Shown here: one piece after another, positions 55,551-64,000 of the stretch
Layout: every line of letters begins with the position of its first letter
How positions within the stretch are numbered: position 1 is the stretch's first letter
Assembly (NCBI RefSeq): GCF_900105075.1
Contig: NZ_FNSK01000001.1
Location: forward strand, 1,191,001-1,255,000
DNA length: 64,000 nt
Reading direction: 5' to 3'
Source of the DNA: Rhodobacter sp. 24-YEA-8
Lineage (GTDB): Bacteria > Pseudomonadota > Alphaproteobacteria > Rhodobacterales > Rhodobacteraceae
Translations under genes and position numbers: made by a program
Notes under the pieces: model-generated
Databases searched by the model: none
What the model was told of the DNA's origin: nothing
Seen by the model: the letters and a program-made list of their open reading frames with translations, nothing else

Positions 55551-55580
55551 AAAAGGCCGCCCCGAAAGGCGGCCTTTTGC
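55551..55580. terminator. Bidirectional terminator between D-lyxose isomerase and L,D-transpeptidase
   Basis: AAAAGGCCGCC (55551-55561) pairs perfectly with GGCGGCCTTTT (55568-55578), 6-base loop. It lies between converging genes and has A/T tracts on both sides. Confidence 0.85.
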
Positions 55581-55623
55581 GTTTGAAGAGGTCCGGCGCG
55601 CGGCCGGACCGTTTGACCAGGTC

Positions 55624-56673
55624 TCAGTTCGCCGGGCAGTCGGCGCCGGTGCAGGCCGGAGCCGCCGGTGCTGCAGGGGCAGGCGTCACAACCGCCGGGG
55701 TCGAAGTGGCTGGCGCAGCAGGGGTCTCAACCGCAGCCGGAGCGGCAGGTGCAGCGGGTTCGGTCACGGTGAAGGTATCCGCGGGCACCACCGGAGCGGT
55801 TGCGGCCGCAGGCGTTGCCGCATCAGGCGCCGCCGGGGCAGGTGCGCCGGGCAAAGCCGGGCCGATCATCGGCAGCACGGCAGGCGTTGCCGCCGGTTTT
55901 TTCGGCTCAGCCGGTTTTTTCGGGGCCACCGGTTTGGGGATGTTCAGGCCGGTCGGCATCGCGCCGGTCGAGGTCAGGGTGATCACCCGCTCGCCGCCTT
56001 TGACGCGCTCATAAAGGTCCATCACATCCTGGTTGATCATCCGGAAACAGCCCGAAGAGGCGTTGCGGCCGATCGATTTCCATTCCGGGGTGCCGTGGAT
56101 GCGATAGCCGTAATCGCGGCCGCCCGAGGTCAGGTAGATCGCGCGCGAGCCCAGCGGGTTGGTCGGACCGCCCGGCTGGCCATTGCGCCATTTCTCAAGC
56201 GAGGGTTTGCGGGCGATCATCTCGGCCGGCGGCGTCCAGGTCGGCCATTGCCGCTTGTTCGCGACGATGGATTCGCCCGACCAGCCAAAGCCCTCGGCGC
56301 CCACGGCGATGCCATAGCGCAGCGCCTTGTTCTTGCCGAGCACGTAGTAAAGGAAGCGCGGCGTCGGGTCGATCACGATGGTGCCCGGCGCGAGATCGGT
56401 CGGGTAATCGACGACCTGGCGGCGATAGGCCTCGGGGATCTGTTCGACCGGCAGGCCGGGAACGGTGAAGGTCCCGTCAGAGCGCGCGGCATAGATCGTC
56501 GGATCCGTGCTGATCGCGGGCTGTTCAATAAGCTGGGCTGCGGGCTGGTCTTTGGCGTCGGTGCTGGTCATCGTATCGACACAGGCCGAAAGCAGCATGG
56601 CCACAAGCAGCACGGCTTTGGCGGGGCTGGCCGCGATACCGCGCAGCGGGGCGACGAAACCGGTCATTCGCAT
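55624..56673 (-). CDS. L,D-transpeptidase lipoprotein (YkuD domain)
   Basis: 349 residues. Signal peptide with lipobox LLSAC (C31), so it is probably lipid-anchored. YkuD catalytic domain about 85-240: GTIVIDPTPRFLYYVLGKNKA, YGYRIHGTPEWKSIGRNASSGCFRM with the catalytic His and Cys. A C-terminal tail of about 100 residues is Ala/Pro-rich (KKPAEPKKPAATPA...) and probably spans the periplasm or cell wall. It would form 3-3 peptidoglycan cross-links or attach proteins to the wall. Converges with the D-lyxose isomerase gene. Confidence 0.9.
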   Translation of the reverse strand: MRMTGFVAPLRGIAASPAKAVLLVAMLLSACVDTMTSTDAKDQPAAQLIEQPAISTDPTIYAARSDGTFTVPGLPVEQIPEAYRRQVVDYPTDLAPGTIVIDPTPRFLYYVLGKNKALRYGIAVGAEGFGWSGESIVANKRQWPTWTPPAEMIARKPSLEKWRNGQPGGPTNPLGSRAIYLTSGGRDYGYRIHGTPEWKSIGRNASSGCFRMINQDVMDLYERVKGGERVITLTSTGAMPTGLNIPKPVAPKKPAEPKKPAATPAVLPMIGPALPGAPAPAAPDAATPAAATAPVVPADTFTVTEPAAPAAPAAVETPAAPATSTPAVVTPAPAAPAAPACTGADCPAN

Positions 56674-56904
56674 CTGGATCTCGCATTAAATTTTCACACG
56701 GGATTGTCATCCGGACCCGAATGAGGGGCCGACTGATTTCCTTCGCTTTTCAGTGGGGGAGCAAGGCCCGCAGGTCAAGTCCCGTGATATGCGGGACACT
56801 CTGATGTGAACACAGAAACGTGACAAAAGCCGGCTTCACTGCAAAATTTCCTGCATCTGGTATTCATTTACGCCCGGCAACGCCGGATCCACGCTCAAAT
56901 GACC

Positions 56905-58116
56905 TCAGGTCACCTTGCTGCGAATACGGAATTCCGGACGGTCCCAGCGGCGCTCTGCCATGATGCGGGCAAGGATTTCAACCGCCCGCGCCACGTCATC
57001 CTGGTCAATGTAGAGCGGCGTAAAGCCGAATCGCAGGATGTCCGGGGCGCGGAAATCACCGATCACCCCTTCGGCGATCAGTGCCTGCATGATGGCGTAA
57101 CCCTCGGGATGGCGGAAACTGACCTGGCTGCTGCGCATCGCGTGATCGCGGGGCGTGGCAAGGCTCAGCTCGGGGCAGGCGGCCTCGACACCTGCGATGA
57201 ACTGGTCCTGCAATTCAAGCGAGACCCGGCGCAGGTCTTCGAGATCGACCCCTTCCCAGACATCCAGCGCCGCATCCAGTGCCGCAAGCTGGAGGATCGG
57301 CGGCGTGCCGACCCGCATCCGCTCGATCCCCTGGCCGGGGCGGTAGTCGAGGTCAAAGGCGAAAGGCGCTTCATGACCCATCCAGCCCGCAAGCCCCGGG
57401 CGCGCCCGCGCCTGATGGCGGGGGGCGACATAAATGAAGGCCGGGCCGCCAGGGCCGGAATTGAGGTATTTATAGGTGCAGCCGACCGCGAAATCGGCGC
57501 CATCCCGGGCGAGTTCCACCGGGAAAGCGCCGGCGGAATGTGCCAGATCCCAGACCAGCAGCGCGCCCTTTTCATGCGCGATCCGCGCAAGCTCGGCCAT
57601 GTTATGGCGCCGCCCGGTGCGGTAATCGGTCTCGGTGATCATCACGACCGCAATCGTCTCATCGATGGCACCTGCGACCTGTTCGGGCGCAACCGTCTTC
57701 AGGCTGTATTCCGGCCCGAGCATCCCGGTCAGTCCCTGGGCAATATAGAGATCAGAGGGGAAATTGCCGGTATCCGACAGGATCACCCGCCGGTCAGGCA
57801 CCATGCCGAGGCCGGCGGCCAGCGCCTGCCAGACCTTGATCGACAGCGTATCGCCCATCACAACCGAGCCCGGCTCGGCGCCAATCAGCCGCCCGACGCG
57901 GTCGCCGACGCGCGACGGCATCTCCATCCATTTCGCCTCATTCCAGGCGCGGATCAGCATCTGGCCCCATTCGGCAGTTACCGTTTCCGCCACCCGCGCC
58001 GCGACCGCTTTCGGCAGCGGCCCGAGCGAATTTCCATCCAGATAAACCACCCCTTCGGGAAGGTCGAACATGGCCCTGGTTGTTTTGAAATCGGTGGTCA
58101 CCGGCGTTTCTCCCAT
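56905..58116 (-). CDS. kynU: Kynureninase
   Basis: 403 residues, PLP-dependent fold type I. N-terminal MFDLPEGVVYLDGNSLGPLPKAV, the PLP-lysine region FAVGCTYKYLNSGPGGPAFIYVA, and GWMGHEAPFAFDLDYRPGQGIERMRVGTPP are diagnostic of KynU. Cleaves kynurenine to anthranilate and alanine in tryptophan breakdown. ATG 58116 gives the usual family length; the longest frame (58224) adds 36 residues without similarity. No kynA or kynB is adjacent. Confidence 0.93.
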   Translation of the reverse strand: MGETPVTTDFKTTRAMFDLPEGVVYLDGNSLGPLPKAVAARVAETVTAEWGQMLIRAWNEAKWMEMPSRVGDRVGRLIGAEPGSVVMGDTLSIKVWQALAAGLGMVPDRRVILSDTGNFPSDLYIAQGLTGMLGPEYSLKTVAPEQVAGAIDETIAVVMITETDYRTGRRHNMAELARIAHEKGALLVWDLAHSAGAFPVELARDGADFAVGCTYKYLNSGPGGPAFIYVAPRHQARARPGLAGWMGHEAPFAFDLDYRPGQGIERMRVGTPPILQLAALDAALDVWEGVDLEDLRRVSLELQDQFIAGVEAACPELSLATPRDHAMRSSQVSFRHPEGYAIMQALIAEGVIGDFRAPDILRFGFTPLYIDQDDVARAVEILARIMAERRWDRPEFRIRSKVT

Positions 58117-58467
58117 CTGCCTGTTCCGGTCTCGCATGTCGGGGGCAAATATGCCAGTGATCCGCGGAGGACAGGGGCGGAAATCCGGGATCAGGCCGGA
58201 GGTGGCAGGACCCGACGCGGCCATTCAGGATCTGTTAGCGCTAGCGACGAAACCTGCCCGAACGGATGGGGCGTTTTTCCATCCCAAAGCGTCGTAAAGC
58301 GCTTGCACTTTCCGCCGGGTAAGGGAAAAGTCCGCCTCAGATTACGCTTTCGTGATCCTGCGTCACAATGTCGCGCAACAAAATTGCATGTCAAAAGTAT
58401 GGATTGTAATTTTATTGCGGGATGCTATTGGGACTGCGCCTGCTCAGAAGAAGGGGGAGAACGCACT
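58117..58467. other. Divergent intergenic region between kynU and pntA
   Basis: 351 bases with the promoters of kynU (minus) and pntAB (plus). The stretch at about 58368-58415 is AT-rich; TTGCAT (58384-58389) and TAATTT (58407-58412) are spaced by 17 bases and could be the pntA promoter, although the match to consensus is modest. AAGGGGGAGA at 58451-58460 is the pntA ribosome site. No gene is convincing. Confidence 0.45.
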
Positions 58468-60041
58468 TTGAAAATTGGTGCCTTGAAAGAGATTTTCGCG
58501 GGAGAGAACCGGGTCGCGATGACCCCGGATTCCGCGTTGCAGCTGCAAAAGCTGGGTCACGACTGTCTGATCGAGACTGGCGCCGGGACCAATGCGGGGT
58601 TCACCGATGAGGCCTACAAGGCCGCAGGTGTCGCCGTGCTGCCTTCGGCGAAAGCGGTGGCGGATGCGTCGGATGTGGTCGTGAAAGTGCGCGGGCCGGA
58701 ACCGGCCGAGCTTGACCTGCTGCATGAGGGCGAGACGGTGATCTCGTTCTTCTGGCCGGCCCAGAACCCCGAACTGCTGGAGCAGGCGAAAGCCAAAGGC
58801 GTGACCGCTGTTGCGATGGATATGGTCCCCCGGATCAGCCGCGCCCAGAAGATGGATGCGCTGTCTTCCATGGCCAATATCGCCGGCTACCGCGCGGTGA
58901 TCGAGGCCGCGAATAACTTCCCGCGCTTTTTCACCGGCCAGGTGACGGCGGCGGGCAAGGTGCCTCCGGCGAAAGTGCTGGTGGTGGGGGCGGGCGTCGC
59001 GGGTCTGGCGGCGATCGGCGCGAGCGTTTCGCTCGGCGCGATCACCTATGCCTTCGACGTGCGGCCCGAAGTGGCCGAGCAGATCAATTCGATGGGCGCT
59101 GAATTCGTCTATCTTGATTTCACCGAAGCGCAGACCGATGGCGCGGCGACCGGCGGTTATGCCGCGCCGTCCTCGCCCGAATTCCGCGACGCACAGCTGA
59201 AGAAATTCCGTGAACTGGCGCCGGAGATCGACATTGTCATCACCACCGCCCTGATCCCGGGCCGGCCCGCGCCCAAGCTCTGGACCGAAGACATGGTCGG
59301 GCTGATGAAGCGCGGCTCGGTCATCATCGACCTTGCGGCCGAGCGCGGCGGCAATTGCGATCTGACGGTTCCTGACCAGAAGATCGTGACCGCCAATGGT
59401 GTGACGATTGTGGGCTATACCGATTTCCCCTCGCGTATGGCGACCCAGGCGTCGAACCTTTATTCCAACAATATCCGCCACATGCTGGCCGATCTTACGC
59501 CGGGAAAGGATGGCGTCATCAACCATAATATGGAAGATGACGTGATCCGCGGCGCGACCGTGGCAAAGGCAGGCGAGATCACCTTCCCGCCGCCGCCGCC
59601 GAAGATTGCGGCTATCGCGGTTCAAAAGCCGAAAGAAGCCGCGAAAGAGCTGACAGCGGAAGAGAAGCGCGCCGCAGAAGTCGCTGCTTTCAAAGCACAA
59701 ACCCGCAACCAGTTCACGCTGCTTGCCGTGGGGGGGGGCTCTTGCTGCTGGCGGGGCTTTATGCGCCAGCGAGCTTTATGTCGCATTTCATCGTCTTCGT
59801 GCTTTCGTGCTTCATCGGCTTCCAGGTGATCTGGAATGTTGCGCATTCGCTGCATACGCCGCTGATGGCGATCACCAATGCGATTTCCTCGATCATCATC
59901 CTTGGCGCACTGCTGCAGATCGGTTCGGGCAACTGGCTGGTGATCGTGCTGGGGGCGCTGTCTGTCCTGATGGCCGGGGTGAATATCTTCGGCGGTTTCC
60001 TCGTCACACGGCGCATGCTCGCCATGTTCCAGAAGTCGTAA
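58468..60041 (+). pseudogene. pntA: NAD(P) transhydrogenase alpha subunit PntA, apparent frameshift in a G run
   Basis: Read through one correction this is a 524-residue PntA. The NAD-binding part begins at TTG 58468 (LKIGALKEIFAGENRVAMTP) with AGGGGGAGA seven bases upstream, includes VLVVGAGVAGLAAIGASVSL, and runs to [17 protein letters not shown] run of nine G at 59730-59738 then shifts the frame to end at 59829. The continuing frame encodes [20 protein letters not shown] and the rest of the membrane part to 60041. Ten Gs would restore the frame. pntB follows 15 bases later with an intact start. Sequencing error in the homopolymer, real mutation, or translational slippage are the options; as sequenced, PntA is interrupted. 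Confidence 0.85.
59742..60041 (+). CDS. Separate reading of the PntA membrane part (PntAB-like)
   Basis: If the frameshift is real, this 99-residue frame could be translated from TTG 59742 as a stand-alone alpha-2 subunit, as in bacteria with split pntAA/pntAB. It has three to four hydrophobic helices ([51 protein letters not shown]) and ends [17 protein letters not shown]. No ribosome site is visible before the TTG, so I consider independent translation unlikely. Confidence 0.4.
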   Translation: MLLAGLYAPASFMSHFIVFVLSCFIGFQVIWNVAHSLHTPLMAITNAISSIIILGALLQIGSGNWLVIVLGALSVLMAGVNIFGGFLVTRRMLAMFQKS

Positions 60042-60056
60042 GAGAGGGGGAAACAG

Positions 60057-61562
60057 ATGCATCTAGGTTTCACCACCGCCGCCTATGTTGTCGCGGCTGT
60101 TCTTTTCATCCTCTCGCTTGGCGGGCTTTCGAACCAGGAAAGCGCGAAACGCGCGGTCTGGTATGGGATCGTTGGCATGGCGCTGGCGGTAGTCGCCACG
60201 CTGGTCGGCCCGGGCGCCGGTCTGTGGTGGCTTTCGGCGCTGCTGATCGCTGCCGGCGGTGCAGCGGGCTATGTGGTCGCACAGCGCGTCCAGATGACCG
60301 AAATGCCGCAGCTCGTGGCGGCGATGCACTCGCTTGTCGGTCTTGCGGCGGTGTTCATCGGCTTCAACACCCATATCGAAATGGCGAGCCTTGGCGCGCT
60401 CCTTGGGGCCGCCCAGGATCCCGAGGCTTTGCTGAACCTTGCCTTCGGCTCTGAGGCCGGCCTGCAATCCTTGCAGGATCTGGCGACAACCCCGCCTTCG
60501 GGTTTTGTGGCGACCCTGATCGGTAAATCTGCGGCCGAGATCTCTATCCTGCGGGTCGAGACTTTCCTTGGCGTCTTTATCGGCGCGGTGACCTTTACCG
60601 GATCGGTGATTGCCTTTGGCAAGCTCGCGGGCAAGGTCGATGGCAAGGCGAAGAAGCTGCCGGGCGGCCATGTTCTGAACGCATCTGCCGCGCTGATCTC
60701 GCTCGTGATGCTGGTGGTCTATCTGCAAACGGGCTCGTTCTGGGCGCTGGCAGTGATGACGGTTGCGGCTCTGTTCATCGGCTATCACCTGATCATGGGG
60801 ATCGGCGGCGCGGATATGCCGGTCGTGGTGTCGATGCTGAACAGCTATTCCGGCTGGGCGGCGGCGGCGATCGGCTTCTCGCTGTCGAATGATCTGCTGA
60901 TCGTGGTCGGCGCGCTGGTCGGCTCTTCGGGCGCGATCCTGAGCTATATCATGTGTAAGGCGATGAACCGCTCGTTCATCTCGGTGATCCTTGGCGGCTT
61001 CGGTGGCACCACCGGTCCAGCGATGGAGATCTCGGGCGAGCAGGTGGCGATTGATGCCGATGGCGTCGCCTCGGCGCTGAATGACGCGGATTCGGTGATC
61101 ATCGTGCCGGGCTACGGCATGGCTGTGGCCCAGGCGCAGCAATCGGTGTCCGAGCTGACCCGCAAGCTGCGCGCCCGTGGCAAGAATGTGCGCTTTGCCA
61201 TTCACCCGGTCGCGGGCCGTCTGCCCGGTCATATGAACGTGCTGCTGGCCGAGGCGAAGGTGCCTTATGACATCGTTCTGGAAATGGACGAGATCAATGA
61301 GGACTTCCCCGAGACCGATGTGGTCATCGTGATCGGCTCAAATGACATCGTGAACCCGGCGGCGCAGGAAGATCCGAACTCGCCCATCGCCGGCATGCCG
61401 GTGCTGGAAGTCTGGAAAGCGCGGCAGGTCTTTGTGTCGAAACGCGGCCAGGGCACCGGCTATTCCGGCATCGAGAACCCGCTCTTCTACAAAGAGAACA
61501 CGCGGATGTTCTATGGCGATGCGAAAAAGTCGATCGACCAGCTGCTGCCGATGCTCGACTGA
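60057..61562 (+). CDS. pntB: NAD(P) transhydrogenase beta subunit PntB
   Basis: 501 residues: nine or so membrane helices from the N-terminus, then the NADP-binding domain III from about 325 ([67 protein letters not shown]). It completes the proton channel and uses the proton gradient to drive NADPH formation from NADH. ATG 60057 has AGAGGGGGAA upstream. Intact, in operon with the interrupted pntA, and followed by a strong terminator. Confidence 0.94.
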   Translation: MHLGFTTAAYVVAAVLFILSLGGLSNQESAKRAVWYGIVGMALAVVATLVGPGAGLWWLSALLIAAGGAAGYVVAQRVQMTEMPQLVAAMHSLVGLAAVFIGFNTHIEMASLGALLGAAQDPEALLNLAFGSEAGLQSLQDLATTPPSGFVATLIGKSAAEISILRVETFLGVFIGAVTFTGSVIAFGKLAGKVDGKAKKLPGGHVLNASAALISLVMLVVYLQTGSFWALAVMTVAALFIGYHLIMGIGGADMPVVVSMLNSYSGWAAAAIGFSLSNDLLIVVGALVGSSGAILSYIMCKAMNRSFISVILGGFGGTTGPAMEISGEQVAIDADGVASALNDADSVIIVPGYGMAVAQAQQSVSELTRKLRARGKNVRFAIHPVAGRLPGHMNVLLAEAKVPYDIVLEMDEINEDFPETDVVIVIGSNDIVNPAAQEDPNSPIAGMPVLEVWKARQVFVSKRGQGTGYSGIENPLFYKENTRMFYGDAKKSIDQLLPMLD

Positions 61563-61587
61563 GCGGACCGGTGAATGGATTGAAGAG

Positions 61588-61617
61588 AAAGGGCCGCCCT
61601 TCGGGGCGGCCTTTTTT
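61588..61617 (+). terminator. Terminator of pntAB
   Basis: GGCCGCCC (61592-61599) with GGGCGGCC (61604-61611) around a TTCG tetraloop, preceded by AAAG and followed by six T (61612-61617). Strong rho-independent terminator. Confidence 0.9.
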
Positions 61618-61822
61618 CTGTTTGCGCGCGGCAGGGACGGTATCGGGAAATTCGGTCGCGAATCCCTGCACGGAGAACCAGTGCCACGATACCGGGTTGA
61701 CCGGTTGCAGCATGCAGCCATCAGAATCGCAGCTGATTGTTCCGATCAGAGGGGAATAGCGGGCATCTGGTACGCGCACATCATGTGGCTTTGCAGACCC
61801 GCGCGGCTGATCCGGGTGTCGA

Positions 61823-62500
61823 TCAGTCGGGGGCACAGGCAAAGGTGAAAGCGGGTTCGAAATGGCGCATCAGCGCCGCGTCGAGGTCGTTCAGGCTGAC
61901 CGGCAGGCCCAGATCTACAAGGCTCGTCACCCCGTGGTCCTGGATGCCGCAGGGCACGATGCCGGTGAAATGCGACAGATCCGGCTCGACATTGATCGAG
62001 ATGCCGTGAAAGCTGACCCCCCTCCGGATCTTGATGCCGATGGCCGCGATCTTATCCTCTGCCGGGCTGCCATCAGGGGCAGGCGGGCGGTCGGGGCGCG
62101 TGACCCAGACGCCGACGCGGCCGGGGCGGATCTCACCCTTCACCCCGAATTCCGCGAGCGTGTCGATCACCCAACGCTCCAGCGCACGCACGAAACAGCG
62201 CACATCGCCGCCATTCGGGCCGCCGCGTTTCTTGAGATCGAGCATGGTATAGATCACCCGCTGGCCCGGCCCGTGATAGGTATATTGCCCGCCACGCCCG
62301 GCGGCAAAGACCGGGAAACGGTCGGGTTGCACCAGATCTGCCGGACGTGCCGAGGTGCCGGCAGTATAAAGCGGCGGATGCTCCAGCAGCCAGACGGCCT
62401 CATCCGCCGTGCCGGCGGCTATGGCACCGGCACGTGCTTCCATCCGGGCAAGTGTCTCGGCATAGGGCGCAAGGCCAGGGATATGGGTCCATTCGGTCAC
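61823..62500 (-). CDS. lipB: Lipoyl(octanoyl) transferase LipB
   Basis: 225 residues. [13 protein letters not shown], the signature [22 protein letters not shown], and [17 protein letters not shown] with the active-site Lys, plus [12 protein letters not shown] with the thioester Cys. It transfers octanoate from acyl carrier protein to lipoyl domains of the 2-oxoacid dehydrogenases. GTG 62500 ([17 protein letters not shown]) is the family-like start; an in-frame ATG at 62548 would add 16 residues. Confidence 0.93.
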   Translation of the reverse strand: MTEWTHIPGLAPYAETLARMEARAGAIAAGTADEAVWLLEHPPLYTAGTSARPADLVQPDRFPVFAAGRGGQYTYHGPGQRVIYTMLDLKKRGGPNGGDVRCFVRALERWVIDTLAEFGVKGEIRPGRVGVWVTRPDRPPAPDGSPAEDKIAAIGIKIRRGVSFHGISINVEPDLSHFTGIVPCGIQDHGVTSLVDLGLPVSLNDLDAALMRHFEPAFTFACAPD

Positions 62501-62828
62501 GGCAGGGGGCCTTCCGGCGGTTGAGAGACGGGACACGGGGCCGCGCATCGGGCGGGCAGGGCGCGGTTCAGGGCAGATCCTGTGATCCCCGCACCGCTCT
62601 TTTGCCATGAACCAGGCGGCGCAGGCAACCGGCGGTGGCAGATCAGACCGCAGTTCTGGAAAAGACAGGGACAGGGCGCCGGGCAGGGGCATGATCCTGG
62701 GGTAACCCTTCGGAAAGGCTGAACAAATGGCGGCGCAAAGAAAGTTCACCTCAGGCCTGAGAAAGTTGAAATTACCCCTTTCCTTCGCCCGAGAGTAAAG
62801 CTAAATACCCGACAGCTGATCTGAAAGT
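62501..62828. other. Region upstream of lipB and of tRNA-Leu
   Basis: 328 bases. The left part carries the lipB promoter region on the minus strand. The right end (62755-62815) turns AT-rich (AAGTTGAAATTACCCCTTTC and TAAAGCTAAATACCCGACAG) and probably holds the tRNA promoter. No gene-like frame apart from the upward extension of lipB. Confidence 0.5.
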
Positions 62829-62915
62829 GCGGATGTGGCGGAATTGGTAGACGCGCAGCGTTGAGGTCGCTGTTCCTTAACCGGAGTGAAAGTTCGAGTC
62901 TTTTCATCCGCACCA
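62829..62915 (+). tRNA. tRNA-Leu (anticodon GAG)
   Basis: 87 bases including encoded CCA. Acceptor arms GCGGATG (62829-62835) and CATCCGC (62905-62911) pair fully, followed by A and CCA. The anticodon loop TTGAGGT gives GAG, within the stem CAGCG/CGCTG. A long variable arm of the leucine class and the T-loop TTCGAGT are present. An integrase gene starts 136 bases downstream, so the 3' end is a likely phage attachment site. Confidence 0.95.
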
Positions 62916-62928
62916 GATCAGTTTGATG

Positions 62929-62974
62929 AACCCCCGGTTTCCCGCCGATTATGGGAAATCCGGGGGTTTTTTCG
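62929..62974 (+). terminator. Terminator after tRNA-Leu
   Basis: Long stem AACCCCCGGTTTCCC (62929-62943) with GGGAAATCCGGGGGTT (62953-62968), one bulged base, 9-base loop, then TTTTTT in the tail. It ends tRNA transcription before the integrase gene. Confidence 0.85.
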
Positions 62975-63051
62975 TTTCAGCGTTCGGTGATCGGTTGCCA
63001 TTTTGCCGGGTTTTCCGGATGCTCTTACGCATTGAAACCGCACGTGCGTAA

Positions 63052-64000
63052 ATGGCCAGCTTCAGAAAACTCCCATCAGGTAACTACCGAGCCGAGGTCG
63101 CCCGCCAGGGGCGCCGTCTGTCTAAGGTTTTTCCAACAAAGACAGCTGCCAAAGAGTGGGCGGCGCGCGAAGAGTATATGATTCTGCAGGAGGCGGAAGC
63201 CCCGGTAGATCATGGGGATTTCGGGGACCTCCTGAAGCGCTACGCAGAAGAGGTGTCAATCAAGAAGCGTGGCGAGAGATGGGAGACGATCCGCATCGCT
63301 GCGCTTTGCAAAGATGACCTGGCCAAGGTGCGCTTGGCTGTTCTCAAAGCCTCTGACTTTGCGGAGTGGCGCGAACGCCGGTTGAAACAGGTGGCGCCTG
63401 GATCTGTTATCCGTGAAATGCAATTGATGTCGTCGGCTCTAAATGTTGCGCGGAAGGAATGGGGCACAATCTCCAGCAACCCGCTTTCGGATGTAAGGAA
63501 GCCGCCAAAGCCTCAGCCGCGCGACAGGCTGGTGACCGCGAATGAGGAGGTCCGCCTTCTTCATGCAGCAGGGCAAGACCTGACGCTGGCTACGGCGAGG
63601 GCATACCACGCCTTCCGCTTCGCGCTCGAGACTGGCATGCGAGCTGGCGAGATTGTCGGCTTGACCTGGGACAGGGTTGATATCGATCGCAAGGTCGCAA
63701 GGCTAACGCACACGAAGAATGGCCGGGCTCGCGATGTGCCGCTTTCGTCCGAAGCTGTCCGGCTAATTGAAGCATTGCCAAAGATGGCTCCGGTGTTCGG
63801 TCTCGATGGCACACAGCTTGATGCGCTTTGGAGGAAGATTCGGGATCGCGCCAAGGCTGAAGGGCTTACTTTCCACGACAGCCGGCATACGGCGATTACG
63901 CGCCTTTCGAAGAAGCTCGATGTGTTGGCGCTGGCCAGAATGGTAGGCCACTCGGATCTGCGGATGTTGCAGGTCTACTATAACGAAACGGCGGAGGAGT
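63052..64000 (+). CDS. int: Phage-type tyrosine recombinase/integrase, C-terminus beyond the window
   Basis: 316 codons visible and still open at the right edge. An N-terminal arm-binding segment (MASFRKLPSGNYRAEVARQG, RRLSKVFPTKTAAKEWAARE), a core-binding domain (about 60-150), and a catalytic domain with R197 (LETGMRAGE), K222, H275 and R278 (FHDSRHTAIT), H300 (VGHSD) and the tyrosine Y309 or Y310. All catalytic residues are present, so the enzyme looks functional. Its position next to tRNA-Leu, and codon choice less GC-rich than neighbours, indicate an integrated element extending rightward. Confidence 0.92.
   Translation, partial: MASFRKLPSGNYRAEVARQGRRLSKVFPTKTAAKEWAAREEYMILQEAEAPVDHGDFGDLLKRYAEEVSIKKRGERWETIRIAALCKDDLAKVRLAVLKASDFAEWRERRLKQVAPGSVIREMQLMSSALNVARKEWGTISSNPLSDVRKPPKPQPRDRLVTANEEVRLLHAAGQDLTLATARAYHAFRFALETGMRAGEIVGLTWDRVDIDRKVARLTHTKNGRARDVPLSSEAVRLIEALPKMAPVFGLDGTQLDALWRKIRDRAKAEGLTFHDSRHTAITRLSKKLDVLALARMVGHSDLRMLQVYYNETAEE

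Noticed and set aside
56899..58467. Open reading frame continuous with pntA that would add over 500 residues upstream
   Set aside because: It is the antisense shadow of kynU plus the intergenic gap; the translated residues are unlike any protein, and pntA has its own ribosome site and TTG start at 58468.
1..64000. CRISPR arrays, insertion sequences, rRNA genes, toxin-antitoxin or restriction systems
   Set aside because: Scanned for direct-repeat arrays, transposase motifs and known defence-protein motifs on both strands; none found apart from the integrase at the right edge.

Overview
This 64 kb window is chromosomal DNA of an alphaproteobacterium, most likely a member of the Rhodobacteraceae. 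The basis is high GC with G/C-ending codons, a PopZ-like gene next to tolC and pcm, an APS-reductase type cysH in a cysG-DUF2849-sulfite reductase-cysH-DUF934 cluster, pntAB, choXWV plus betIBA, and intergenic repeats of the style seen in this family. The genus cannot be fixed from the sequence. Nearly everything is ordinary chromosomal core and metabolic DNA; only the right edge looks mobile.

Layout. 0-1 kb: end of phoU, then phoB. 1-8 kb: a choline island, with the importer choVWX on the minus strand and the choline-to-glycine-betaine genes betI-betB-betA on the plus strand, divergent around a palindromic operator. 8-18 kb: a DUF465 protein, then a minus-strand polyamine/amino-acid block: ATPase, two periplasmic binding proteins and two permeases, followed by two PuuA-like gamma-glutamyl ligases, a class I amidotransferase and a PuuB-like oxidase. 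A PuuD-like hydrolase lies at 53.8 kb, and a PLP decarboxylase of the ornithine/lysine type with a divergent Lrp regulator at 20-22 kb, so routes to make and to degrade putrescine-like amines are both encoded. 18-24 kb: PhnD-like and TerB-like proteins, rlmJ, a DUF2235 hydrolase and a DUF1624 membrane protein. 24-34 kb: gltA, gltX, comEC, valS, infC and an alanine-rich anchored protein.

34-40 kb: fpr and the assimilatory sulfate reduction operon with a divergent Lrp regulator. 40-50 kb: a DMT exporter, tpiA, erpA-like and sufT-like Fe-S genes, ssb, a lytic transglycosylase, pcm, tolC, the PopZ-like gene, a small conserved protein and ygfZ. 50-62.5 kb: an MsbA-like exporter, exoD, a DUF305 protein, a puuD-like gene, D-lyxose isomerase, an L,D-transpeptidase lipoprotein, kynU, pntA (apparently frameshifted in a run of nine G), pntB and lipB. 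62.8-64 kb: tRNA-Leu(GAG) followed by the start of a phage-type tyrosine integrase, the probable boundary of an integrated element that continues past the window.

Most noteworthy signals: (1) two adjacent palindromes in the cys operon whose differences are compensatory; (2) a composite inverted-repeat element present in two good copies and perhaps a degraded third, each between tandem minus-strand genes; (3) the pntA frameshift; (4) non-ATG starts for infC (ATA) and perhaps for the DUF2235 gene; (5) an 11-residue repeat protein resembling LEA proteins; (6) the integrase at tRNA-Leu. No CRISPR array, insertion sequence or rRNA gene was seen. No wholly new multi-gene system stands out.
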